NCBI GenBank assembly: GCA_035236585.1
Contig: CP141126.1
Location: forward strand, 68,921,414 to 68,985,413
Direction of reading: 5' to 3'
DNA length: 64,000 nt
Origin: Warburgia ugandensis
Lineage: Eukaryota; Streptophyta; Magnoliopsida; Canellales; Canellaceae
The position numbers were made by a program, and so were the translations under genes. The notes under the pieces were generated by a model. That model saw only the letters and a list, made by a program, of their open reading frames with translations. It did not search any database and was not told the DNA's origin. Of this stretch, positions 48,241 to 59,243 are shown piece by piece; within the stretch, counting starts at the first letter, position 1, and every line of letters starts with the position of its first letter.

Positions 48241-48671
48241 GTAACAAAACCATGAGGGGTGTATGGGCACTCCGGCATGGATAATATCGTTGCAGGGTGT
48301 GGGCCCACAGGCTATCACAAGTGGTATCAAAGCTAAACCCGAACCCGGTGTGGGTGGCTAGCCGCACGTGGGCGCTCACGTGTGATAAGACACACGGGGA
48401 CGCGTGTCCCCTAAGGGGGAGAGGTTGTGAAGCCTTGGCCGATGAGGGTGGGCCAAGAGGGCTGGCAGGCTTCTAGGCAAGGTGAGAGACTGAGAGTTAG
48501 TCCCACATCGCTAGGGGGAAAGTTACTGAGCTCTTGATAAGAGTGATGAGGACTTCCCTCGCAACGAGGCCTTTTCCCTGGGCAACTGGGGAATAATGAA
48601 ATCGTGTGGGGTGTATGGGCACTCTGACACAGACAATATTGTTGCAGGGTGTGGGCCCTCGGGCTGTTACA
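48241..48671 (+). mobile_element. TRIM (terminal-repeat retrotransposon in miniature), 5' LTR partial
   Basis: A ~79-bp 5' LTR remnant (48,241-48,319) matches the end of the 3' LTR (48,426-48,671, about 246 bp). Between them lie a primer site TGGTATCAAAGC (48,322-48,333), a ~90-bp GC-rich internal stretch, and a polypurine tract 'ctaagggggagagg' (48,411-48,424). The LTR contains 'agtcccacatcgct', a string common in plant TRIM and related small LTR elements. There is no coding capacity, as usual for TRIMs. The 5' LTR is cut exactly at the end of the neighbouring Tekay-family LTR. Confidence 0.8.
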
Positions 48672-48687
48672 AGGTACCATTTTATGG

Positions 48688-51295
48688 ACCAAATTCCTAA
48701 GGCGGGATCCCTATTTAAAAAACAATGCAATGCAGCGGAAAACTCTTTTATTTGAAATTCAATTTGAAAACCACAAGTGTCATTTGCTTTCACAACAACC
48801 AAAGTAGTTTTTGAAAAGCTTTAGAAATCATAAGTGTTTTTCCCCAAATCTATCCAGTCACAGCACATAGCCCAACTGTAATTAAATACAAATATATGTC
48901 CAAAGGGTTGAGAATTTACTTACATGTATAATTGTTTCCTTTTTGATTCACTTGCTCGTAGCACTAACATAGATGTCCTCTACTCGTGGATGGAATCATC
49001 CTGAAAAATGTTAAGGATAGGGTGAGTATATACTATACTCAGTAGGAGTCTATCACTACTAGTTTTATAATGCATGCGATGTTTTAAAATCATATGCTCT
49101 TTCCAAAACATGTGCATGTCTGAATACTCAAGTTCAATATCGATATAAAAATCCATTGTCAAATTGAAATACTAACGACTTAAAGGATCACATAATCCAA
49201 AATCGAAAGTATCATATACATATATATCATAACATTATGATATGCATAAGATGCTTCATTGAATCCAACTCATGCATATCTATCATCGTATGGGCGACCA
49301 ACCTTATATCATGCCATATGCAATGCACATAAATCCACGAAACCATAGGGTCCCACTATGCCCACCACCACACCGCCATGTGGTCCCCGGGTACCGAGGA
49401 ACACAGGATCATATACCTCCATGGGGCATATGACACTTCGACCCAGTGTCGTGACACCAGTGGTAGCCCCTTGTACCACATGCAATCAAAGCAGGGACAT
49501 GCCCTTTTTAGGCATGGTACCCATCCACCTAATAGTGGTAGAGGATGGGTGGCCAACCCAAACCCCTCGGCATAGCACCCATGAGCTTACTAGCCCAAAT
49601 CATGTAAGATCAAATAAGCCAAAAACTTGTTTTCAAAACCTGCCCTCTTTGGGTCCCTCACAACTGTCTGGCCCTCGGCACTTGAGCGTCTTTTGGCAAC
49701 CCTCAAGGACATGCAATTTTTGCAAGAACTTAATGCTCATAAATCATGCAATGTATGCAATAGTTTGCGAAACATATCTATGCATAATGTATATGCAATT
49801 AGATACAAAACATGTCTATGCATAAAGCATTTATCACATGCATGTTGAATTAAGTCATGCTAAACAAGTCATATACTTAAAACATGTGTTCTCAAAACAA
49901 TAATAGTTCTTTTAAAAGAATCTAGTAGCGATAGAACACCTACCTGGCTAGGTCGCATTAACCCCTTTGTCCTCATACGCTCCTGAACATGGTTTGGGGA
50001 ATCAAGGTTAGTTTGGCCCATCTTTTATGGGTTTTAGAGTAGTTGGTCTTATCAATTAGGCATTAAGGGTCCATCCCTATGCCTATGGGTGTCCTAACGA
50101 TCTAATTGGGCCTTGGTATCATCAGTTTTCCAAAGGTTTAGCGGCCATGCGCCACCATCCTATTCTAAGGGTCATGCCTACCTTTGATTGGGCCTTGATC
50201 AAGGATTTTATAATTTGGGTGTGTCCATATCATCGACACAGACACAACGCCTTTTGCGGCACCTCAATCGGAGCTCTAGATATCAAGTTATAAGCATTTT
50301 AATGTCACACATACATAAGGGTCTCAAGAGTGAAAAGACGGAATGCTAGGGAGCTGCGCGTCAGCGGCATGCGCTCACCTTTTCTAAAGGAGTGAAAACT
50401 CCCAACTACTAGCACGTTGCGTGTCTACAGCATGCCCCTCAGCGGGCGCATCTGCAGACGTGTCGGGTTTTCCTGCCCGTCTCTCTCTTTTGGGGGCACG
50501 TCCCCGGACGCGCTCATTGGTTTTTCTTAAACGCGATCGACGCGTCACGTTTCGACTGGAACGTTTCGTCGTCTGGGGGACTGGGGCATCCTCAGGACAC
50601 CTTGGCTCGACCCTATCGAACCAATGCGGCCCAGGGAACATCCCTGGGTCCTTAGTGGCTCCCCAGGGCTCCATTTTGCATGGTTTTTCATGCAAAAACC
50701 TAGGGAAATTGATCCTAGGACTACTGTGAAGACGGGTTTTGGGGGATCTTGGGCATACCTGGCTCGTTTCTGGGTTTTTCTCCTCGTTTCCCCTCTAGGT
50801 TGCTCCTCCACAATGGGTTTTCTTCAACCTTTTGGGCTGCCATTAGAGGCGCCCAAGAGCTCTATTTATAGAGCTATGAGAGGGTTCTAGAGGGGGCTCT
50901 CACTGCCTTTGAATGGCAGTGGAGAAACCTCCAGAATGGAGGTGATTTCTCCTCCAATCACTGCCGCTCTAGAACACTCTAGGAGGTTGAAGATGAAGGG
51001 TGCCCGTATCAAAACTGGCCGCAGTGTTTTGCAGGCTAAATCCGTTTTTTGTAAAAATTACATTTTTGCCCTGAACTTCAAAGGGCCATAACTTGCTCAT
51101 TTTAACTCCGTTTTGGGTGATTTTGGTCTTGTTGGATTCCTTTTTCCAATATGCACCTAATGGTATCATTTTCAAGACAAAATTTCCTGGTTCAGTCAAG
51201 GTGAATAGTGAAATGACCAAAATGCCCTTATCTTCAAAAACTAACTTCTCATTGCTAACTTGGGATTTTAATATTACAAAATTAGGGTCATTACA
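48688..51295 (-). repeat. 5' LTR of the mosaic's outer element
   Basis: It is about 2% different from 35,779-38,426 in the same orientation. The minus-strand LTR start TGTAATGACCC is at 51,295 and is followed by 'aggat'. A TATA-like element on the minus strand lies at 50,863-50,870. No primer site adjoins its left end; a TRIM remnant lies there instead. Confidence 0.8.
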
Positions 51296-52115
51296 AGGAT
51301 AGACTAAGAAAAAAAAAAGGGTAGGAAGGAAGGAAGAAAATCAAGAAAAATAACTGGAAAAGGAAAGGAGAAGAGGTGGGATGTGGAATTCACTTTGGTC
51401 TTGTGGAGTACAAAAAATATAAGATGGATGTGAATCATTGGATTAAAATGAGTGGTTAAGATCTCTCCTTACTTAGGGTTTTGATTTGAATTTTCATCAT
51501 GGGAAAAGTGGCTAGGGTTTTGTAAATCTCCAATACTTCATTCTTGGCCTTTGATCATCGCTACCCTAATTGAGTGATTGAGATTCGGTTGGAGTGTTTT
51601 TATCCAAAAAGATCTTCTTTAAAGGCTTCTTTACTCGTCACCATTAGATGAGAATGTCTTAGAGTGGATGGCCTAGATTCCATTCAGATTTCCTTATCTA
51701 CTCTAAGTTTTCCCTTCTTTTTCTCCTATCCTACAATAATTTTCTTGAACCAATAGCATGTAAGGAAGGTGGAACACCATTTTCCTTGAAAATAGTGGGC
51801 AAACACTGAAAAAGTCTCCACTAATGGGATCTAAATTTGGTCTTCATTGTAAGTTTGCTTCTCATTTATCTATCCTTTCTTGAGTGTATATTCATTGGTT
51901 GCTTAGAATGTGTATACAAGGATAGATCTTGACCTTTAAGTGTTTGGAAAGTAAGATGAATTTGAACCATATATTTCTTATAAATTGTGTCTCTTTTCTT
52001 CTCCTTCTTTTTCTCCAACAATCATCATTATTTCTTCATGTATTTCATGTGCAACCAAGTGGGAATCACCACATTTGTATGGAAATTTTGTGGACTCTCT
52101 TATGTGGTCCCTTCC
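51296..52115 (-). repeat. Minus-strand Athila/Tat-type LTR, piece 2 of 3
   Basis: It continues piece 1. On the minus strand, blocks such as 'aagaatgaagtattggag' and 'accctagccactttt' match 28,050-28,130 of the + strand copy. It contains the 'aggat' duplication on its left edge and 'cttcc' (52,111-52,115) on its right edge, the target duplications of the two flanking insertions. Confidence 0.65.
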
Positions 52116-54656
52116 TGTAATGACTCCAATTTTGAAACATTAAAATCCCAAGTTAGCAATGAAAAGTTCAGTTTTTGAAGATAAGGGTATTTTAGTCAAT
52201 TCACTATTCACCTTAACTGAACCCAGAAATTTGTTCCTGAAAAAGATACCATTAGGTGCGTCTCGGAAAAAGAAATCCAACAAGATCAAAATCACCCAAA
52301 ATGGAGTTAAAATGAGCAAGTTATGTCCCTTTGAAGTTCAGGGGCAAAAATGTAATTTTTACAAAAACGGATTTAGCTTGCAAAACACAGGGGCCCGTTT
52401 TGATATGGGCACCCTTCATCTTCAACCTCCTAGAGGGTTCTAGAATGGCAGTGATTGGAGGAGAAATCACCACCATTCTGGAGGTTTCTCCACTGGCATT
52501 CAAGCGTAGTGAGAGCCCCCCTCCAGAACCATCTTATAGCTCTATAAATAGAGCTCTTAGGCGCCTCTAATGGCAGCCCAAAAGTTTGAGAAAAACCCGT
52601 TGTGGAGAAGCAACCAAGAGGAGAAACGTGGAGAAAAACCCAGCAACGAGCCAAGTATGCCCAAGATCCCTCAAAACCCGTCTTCACATTAGTCCTAGGC
52701 TCAGTTTCCCTAAGTTTTTGCATGAAAAATCATGCAAAAACGGGCCCTGGAGAGTCACCAAGGACCCAGGGATGATCCTTGGGCCGCACTGGCTCGACAG
52801 GGTCGAACCAGGGTGTCCCGAGGACGCCCCGGTCCCCCAACGAACGAAACGTTCCAGACGGAACGAAACACGTCGTCCGCGTTGAGAGAACCAAACGGGG
52901 GCGTCCGTGGACACGCCTGCAAAATGAAAAACCAGGCGGGATTTCCAATTCTTAAAACCCGCTGGGGCGCATGCCGCTGACACGCAGCGCGTTAGCATTC
53001 TAGATTTTCACCTCTTAAAGGCCCTTATGTACATGTGATACTAAAAAGCTTATAACTTGAGATCTAGAGCTCTGATTGAGGCACCGCAAAAGGCGTTGTG
53101 TCCATGTCAACGACGCGGACACATCCACACTATAAAATCCTTGATCAAGGCCCAATCAAAGGTGGGTATGACTCTTAGAATAGGATGGTGGCGTGTGGCC
53201 GCTAGACCTTTGGAAAACTGATGATACCAAGGCCCAATAAGGACCTTCGGACACCCATAGGCATGGGGATGAACCCTTAATGCCTAAGTAATAAGACTAA
53301 CCACTCTAAAACCTATAAAAGATAGGCCAAACTAGCCTTGATTCCCCAAACTATGTTCAGGAGCATACGAGGACAAAGGGGTTAGCGCAACCTAGCCAGG
53401 TAGGTGCTCCATCGCTACTAAACTTTTTTAAAAGAACCATGATTGTTTTAAGAATACATGTTTTAAGTATATGACTTGTTTAGCATGACTTAATTCAGCA
53501 TACATATGATAAATGCTTTATGCATAGACATGTTTTGTAAATAATTGCATATACATTATGCATAGATATGTTTTGCAAACAATTGCATACATTGTATGAT
53601 TTGTGAAACATTGAGCTTTTGAAAGGCTACATGTCCTTGAGGGTTACCAAAAGACGCTGGGTAGGCAGTTGTGAGGAACCCAAAGAGGACAAGTTTTGAA
53701 AAAGAGGTTTTCGCGTGTTTGATCTGATTATGATTTGGGCTAATAAGCTCGTGGGCACTATGCCAAGAGGTTTGGGTTGGCCTCCAGCCTCTACCACTAT
53801 TAGGTGGATGGGTACCATGCCCAAAAAGGGCAACGTCCCTATGTCGACTGCATGTGGTACAGGGGGCTACCACTGGTGTCACGGCACTGGGTCGATGTGT
53901 CATAGGCCCCGTTGAGGCTATGACCAAGTGTCCTCAGGTACCCGAGGACCACACAGCGGCGAGGTCGTGGGCATAGTTGGACCCTATGGTTTCGTGGACT
54001 TATTTGCATTGCATATAGCATGATATGAGGTTGGTCGACCATACCATACTAGATACCCATGAGTTGGATTCAATGAAGCCTCTTATGCATATCATTATGT
54101 TATGATATATATGATACTTTTGACTTGGTTTGTGCGATTCTTTAAGTCGTTAGTATTTCAATTTGACAATGGATTTCGATATCGATATTGAACTTGAGTG
54201 TTCAGACATGCACATGTTTTGTAAGAGCATATGATTTTAAACATCTCATGCATTTTAAAACTTGTAGTGATGGACTCCTATTGAGTATAGTATATACTCA
54301 CCCAATCCTCAACATTTTTCAAACACAAAGTAAACACTTAAGGGCAAGGAACGCCTATGACAAAATACAACCAGACTAAGTGCAAGTAAGTAAACCCCTA
54401 CCTTATCTTTCAATGTTACTTGATTGTAGTTACTCTCTATAGCTGAGGTTGTGACTAACACTTTCTTAGGAATAATGTTGATTTAAAACTTTGCCATGGC
54501 TAGATAATTGGAAAATGTGTTTTTGACACTCGGTGTTTTATAGAAAAGCTTGTTTTCCAAAACAAAGAAAAATATTTTCATACATTTCATATTTATAAAA
54601 CAAGAGATCTCACCTTTCTATCAAATTTGCATCATATAAAAACCCGGGTCGTCACA
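52116..54656 (+). repeat. 5' LTR of the Tekay-type element (2.54 kb)
   Basis: It starts TGTAATGACTCC after 'cttcc' and ends GTCGTCACA before the primer site. A TATA-like TATAAATA lies at 52,543-52,550, inside an imperfect palindrome of 'agctctataaatagagct' type. It has an A-type middle module (53,690-53,930) like the outer LTRs of the mosaic. Confidence 0.93.
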
Positions 54657-54658
54657 GT

Positions 54659-54670
54659 TGGTATCAGAGC
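54659..54670 (+). promoter_or_regulatory. Primer-binding site (tRNA-iMet type)
   Basis: TGGTATCAGAGC starts two bases after the 5' LTR end. Confidence 0.9.
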
Positions 54671-54796
54671 GCGGTTTAACGTTACTCACAGCCCAGTTAT
54701 GAGGAGAATAACTTATAATCGAGTTTCATCCATGAAAGAGTAAGAGGTAATAGGATAACACCTACTAAGGTCTGGTAAATTACCTTGTGATTATAG

Positions 54797-55760
54797 ATGC
54801 CTAAGAAGAAAGGAAGCAAAGCTCAAAGACCTAAAGCCCCACTAGTGGACTCCACTGGGTTGGGCAATGGGATGGCTGAGTTATTCCAACAATTTCTACA
54901 ACATATGGGACAATACATGAGTAGTTAAAGCCAAACTCCTACCACCCGAGATCCTTCCCCTGATAAAGTAATAGATAGGACTGAGGTTCAGTTAGAAAGG
55001 TTTCAGAAATTAGCTCCCTCATTCACAGGAGAAGATGAAGCATCTACAACTGAAAAATGGTTAATTGATATTGAAAAGATATGTAAAGCCATGAACATAG
55101 CTGAAGAAAGAAAAGTACCCATGGCCACATTTGTGTTTAGAGGAGAAGCTACCTTTTGGTGGGAAACGGCAGAAAGGACTTATTTTGACCAGCGAGAAAC
55201 AATAGGATGGGAAGAGTTTAAAAAGGTCTTTAATGACAAATATTATCCTAAACACATAAGAAAACAGAAGGAAAAGGAATTTATGGACTTAGAACAAGGA
55301 AATATGACGTCCAACAGTATGAAAGTAGATTCATCAGCCACCGAAGATTTGCACCACGTGCTTGTGCTGATGAGGAAGATGCGGCAGAAAGATTTGTAGA
55401 TGGACTCAACCTAGGACTCAGGAACAGAGTTCTAGGTTTCCAACCTTCCACAGTAGCCAAAGCCGTAGAGATGGCCTCCCTATACGAAAAAGATTATCAA
55501 AGGAACCAGGTAATAAAAGAAACTAAGAACATCAACACTATGAGAAATAAAGGAAAGAGACTATTTCAGTCATCTGGACCTAAGCCACCTTTCAAGAAGC
55601 CGTTTGAAAACAAAGGAAGAAGACCAGACTAGAAGGCATGCCCTAGGTGTAACATAAATCATTCAGGCAAACCATGTCCCACTTTGAACATGACTTGCTA
55701 TAGTTGTAGAGAATTAGGACATTTTGCTAGTAATTGTCCAAAAAGGAAAGTACAAGAGCG
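54797..55760 (+). pseudogene. Tekay-type gag (fossil)
   Basis: The region begins ATG-CCT-AAG and reads as a chromovirus Gag. A variable N-terminus is followed by the capsid (retrotransposon gag) domain with 'KWLIDIEKICKAM', 'ATFVFRGEATFWWE' and 'FKKVFNDKYYPKHIRKQKEK', then a CCHC zinc knuckle 'CYSCRELGHFASNCPK' at about 55,696-55,740. Gag builds the virus-like particle and binds the RNA. It is broken. Confidence 0.85.
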
Positions 55761-55789
55761 TAAAGAAGATCAAGTTCCAAAAGGCCAAG

Positions 55790-56400
55790 GACGTGTTTGC
55801 CCTCACTTCCAGTCAAGCCCAAGCTTCAAATGCAGTCGTTGAAGGTATTCTTTCTATCTATGATACACCTGCTAAAGTTCTATTTGATACAGGCTCCACT
55901 CATTCTTTCATATCCTGGGAATTTCCATCATCCTTGAACATTATACCACAGGACCTAGACTTCACTCTAGAAGTCATGACTCCTATAGGCTAGGCACTTC
56001 CCACCTATTCTTATCTCCAGGATGTCCCCATTTTGATCAAGGACCATTTGCTACATGCCAATCTTATCCACTTAGATATGAATGACTTCGACATCATCCT
56101 AGGTATGGACTGGCTAGCCTTTCATCAAACCTTTGTTGATTGCTGCCAGAAACGTGTCACTTTTACCCTACCTAATGGAGACACTTTCACCCTCCAAGGA
56201 AGAAAGGATTACTCTGGAGAGTGTGATATTTCTGCTATGAAAGCAGTTAAGCACATTGCTCAGGGATGCTGCTTCTTCTTAGCCAAGATTGAATCTGTTG
56301 AGAGTCCCCAACCAAAGCTAGAGGATGTCGAGATAGTCCTAGAATTTCCTGATGCATTCCCTAAGGACTTACTAGGTCTACCTCCACCAAGGGAAATTGA
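55790..56400 (+). pseudogene. Tekay-type aspartic protease and linker (fossil)
   Basis: The active-site block 'LFDTGSTHSFIS' lies at about 55,880-55,915. It is followed by 'HLDMNDFDIILGMDWL', the conserved second part of the Ty3/Gypsy protease, then by the linker 'CDISAMKAVKHIAQGC' and 'EFPDAFPKDLLGLPPPREIE' leading into RT. A parallel linker is seen in the minus-strand element near 62,800. Confidence 0.85.
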
Positions 56401-56419
56401 GTTTATCATTGACCTTATA

Positions 56420-57110
56420 CCCGGTACTTCCCCCATTTCCAAAGCTCCTTACCGAATGGCTCCTGCAGAACTAAAAGAACTGAAGACCCAGTTACAGGAA
56501 CTACTTGACAAAGGGTTCATACAACCTAGCATATCTCCGTGAGGAGATCCAGTCCTTTTTGTTAAGAAAAAGGATGGCTCCATGAGATTGTGCGTAGACT
56601 ATCGGATGCTAAATAGGGTCACCATTAAGAATAAGTACCCCCTTCCCCGAATTAATGATCTTTTCGATCAACTTCAGTTAGCTAGAGTCTTCTCTAAGAT
56701 TGATCTATGATCCGGGTACCATCAACTTCGAGTTAGAGAAGAAGATATCCCCAAGAAAACCTTTAGGACTCGATACGACCATTATGAATTCAGAGTGATG
56801 TCCTTTGGTTTAACTAATGCTCCAGCCGCGTTTATGGACCTCATGAATAGGGTGTTCAAAGAGTACTTAGATAAATTCATCATAGTTTTTGTGGATGATA
56901 TCTTAATATATTCTGAAACTCCTGAAGACCATAAGGAACATCTAAGGATAACATTAAGCACCCTACGAGCACACAAGTTATATGCAAAATTCAGTAAGTG
57001 TGAGTTTTGGCTGGAAAAGGTTAATTTCTTAGGACACATTATTTCTCAAGATGGCATAGCAGTTGACCCCGCTAAGGTTGAATCAGTATAGAACTGGGAA
57101 AGACCTAAGA
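56420..57110 (+). pseudogene. Tekay-type reverse transcriptase (fossil)
   Basis: Blocks in order are 'PYRMAPAELKELKTQLQELL', '[10 protein letters not shown]', 'YPLPRINDL', 'SGYHQLRV'-like, '[20 protein letters not shown]' and the catalytic 'FVDDILIYS' at about 56,888-56,914, then '[14 protein letters not shown]'. This is the standard order for chromovirus RT. Confidence 0.92.
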
Positions 57111-57114
57111 CAGT

Positions 57115-57660
57115 CACAAAAATAAGAAGCTTCTTAGGACTTGTCGGATATTATAGGAGATTCATTGAAGGTTTTTCACAAATTGCTTTACCTCTAACTA
57201 AGCTGACCAGGAAAGACACACAATTTGAATGGACTGATAAATGTGAGGAAAGCTTCCAGGAACTAGAAGGTTAACTACAATACCTGTCCTTACCTTACCT
57301 TCAGGAAGTGGCGGATTTGAGATATACAGCGATGCCTCGCAACAAGGACTACGATGCGTACTTATGCAACATGGGAAGGTAATTGCTTATGCTTCTCGGC
57401 AACTCAAGAAGCATGAAGTCAATTACCGGACCCATGACTTGGAATTAGCGACCATTGTCTTTGCCTTATGAATCTGGAAACATTATTTATATGGGGAAAA
57501 TTTTGAAGTTTTTACAGATCATAAGAGTCTTAAATATATCTTTTCCTAACAAGACTTAAACATGCGACAAAGAAGATGGATGGAATTCTTAAAAGACTAT
57601 GACTTCTCCATTCATTATCACCTTGGAAAAGCTAATGTGGTAGCTGATGCAATAAGTAGA
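57115..57660 (+). pseudogene. Tekay-type RNase H (fossil)
   Basis: It starts after the RT thumb block 'FLGLVGYYRRFIEGFSQIA'-like. RNase H blocks include 'IYSDASQQG', '[20 protein letters not shown]', 'TDHKSLKYIF' and 'RQRRWMEFLKDYDFSIHYH', followed by 'ANVVADAISRK' which marks the end of the domain. Confidence 0.9.
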
Positions 57661-57879
57661 AAAACCCAAGGGATGTGTGCAAGTTTATTAAGTAAGAGAT
57701 GGAAGCTATTACAAGAAGTAATAACGTGGAAAACAGATATAAGAAAGCACAAGATCATTATGGCAGGCCTAACAATAAAGTCAGCTGTGAATGAAAAGGT
57801 TAAGCACGAACAGAAAGGAGATCCAGATATACAAGCTTTCATAGGAAAACCAGGGTTTACTAAAGGGGAAGATGGTAGC

Positions 57880-58660
57880 GTCTACATGCAAGGAAGATTA
57901 GTGGTATCGACTAATGAAGAGTTAAGACAAGAAATCTTAAAAGAAGCTCATCGGTCTAAGTATACTATACACCTAGGAGGAACTAAGATGTATCAAGACT
58001 TAAAGAGACAATATTGGTCGGATGGTATGAAAAGAGACATAGGGGAATTTGTGGCAAAGTGTCTAACATGTCAACAAGTAAAGGCTAAACATCAAAGACC
58101 TGCGGGATTGTTACAACCCCTTGAGTTACCTGAATGGAAATGGGACCATATTACAATGGACTTCATCATAGGGTTACCCAGGACCTCTAAGGGTCATGAC
58201 ATGATCTGGGTAATTGTTGATAGATTGACTAAGACAGCCCATTTCCTTCCTATACGCCATACCCAATCCACCAGCAGCCTATCTCAGCTATACATCAAAG
58301 AGATAGTCAGTTTACAAGGCATACCCCTTAGTATCACTTCAAATAGGGATAGCCGTTTCACTTCGTAACTCTGGAAGTCCATCCAAAAATCCTTAAGATC
58401 TTCCTTGAACTATAGCACAGCCTTCCATCCACAGACCGATGGACAGTCAGAGCGCACAATCCAGATAGTCGAAGATATGTTGCAAACCTGTGCCCTCGAT
58501 TGGAAGCAGAGCTAGGATGAAAACCTACCGCTAGTCAAGTTTGCGTACAACAATAGCTTTCAGTCAAGCATTGGCATGGCTCCGTACGAGGCACTCTATG
58601 GGAGACCCTGTCGATCACCCACCAGTTGGAGTGAAGTTGGAGAGTCCAGGGTGCTCTAGT
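57880..58660 (+). pseudogene. Tekay-type integrase core (fossil)
   Basis: The HHCC zinc-binding region lies at about 57,940-58,080 ('HRSKYTIHLGGTKMYQ' to 'CLTCQQVKAKHQ'). The catalytic core has 'WDHITMDFIIGLPRT' and 'HPQTDGQSERTIQ', the latter near 58,430. Together they form a standard Ty3/Gypsy integrase. Confidence 0.9.
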
Positions 58661-58749
58661 CCGAGCTGGTAGAGCAATGCACCGAGAAGGTCAAACTCAT
58701 AAGAAGACGCCTCCTCACAGCTCAAAGCCGCCAAAAGAGCTATGCTGAT

Positions 58750-59192
58750 CGAAGGAGGAGACCATTGAAATTCGACATAGGAGAGCACGTTTTCCTAAAG
58801 ATATCTCCCACTAAAGGAGTTATGCGGTTCGGTATCAAAGGCAAGCTTAGTCCGTGTTACATAGGACCTTTCGAAATCCTGGAGAAAGTGGGAAAAGTGG
58901 TTTACAGGATCGCACTACCCCCTCAACTATCTGAAGTGCATAACGTATTCCATGTATCTATGCTAAGGAGGTACGTGCCTGACCCTGCTCATGTCATCAA
59001 CTAGGTACCCATAGAGTTGACGGAGGATCTCAAGCTAGAGACGAAACCAGTTGAGATCCAGGATCGTAAGAGTAAGAAGCTGCAGAACAAGGACACACCC
59101 TTAGTCAAAGTTATGTGGAGAAATGCGCACATGGAAGAAGAGACTTGGGAACTGGAGTCAGAAATGCGAGAAAAGTACCCCGAGATCTTTTG
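58750..59192 (+). pseudogene. Integrase C-terminus with GPY/F module and chromodomain (fossil)
   Basis: 'FDIGEHVFLKISPTKGV' and 'GKLSPCYIGPFEILEKVG' form the GPY/F module, followed by 'LHNVFHVSMLRRYVPD'-type text. Next comes a chromodomain-like tail with 'ETKPVEIQDRKSKKLQNK', 'VKVMWRNAHMEEETWELESE' and a terminal 'EKYPEIF'. Chromodomains of this class are thought to steer integration into heterochromatin by reading histone marks (family knowledge). This tail is what identifies the element as a chromovirus. Confidence 0.88.
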
Positions 59193-59227
59193 ACTATATA
59201 TATTGCAAAATTTTGGGGTGAAATTCC

Positions 59228-59243
59228 CCTAAGGGGGTAAGAA
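59228..59243 (+). promoter_or_regulatory. Polypurine tract of the Tekay-type element
   Basis: 'cctaagggggtaagaa' lies directly before the 3' LTR start. Similar tracts precede every LTR of this family in the window. Confidence 0.85.

Larger units (their letters stand above)
35779..51295 (-). mobile_element. Tekay-family mosaic bounded by 'aggat' target duplication
   Basis: The outer ends are those of one minus-strand element. The left boundary is TGTGACGACCC (an LTR 3' end read backwards), the right boundary is 'gggtcattaca' (an LTR start read backwards), and both are flanked by the same 5 bp, 'aggat'. The two outer LTRs differ at only about 2% of sites over ~430 compared bases, as expected for partners of one young insertion. 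Between them lie the element's own short internal remnant, inverted LTR pieces, a + strand non-autonomous relative, and a TRIM remnant. No gag or pol domain is recognisable anywhere inside. The interior order cannot be explained by one simple nested insertion. Confidence 0.65.

Noticed and set aside
48320-48425. GC-rich structured stretch as an ncRNA gene
   Set aside because: Its position between primer site and polypurine tract is fully explained as a TRIM interior.
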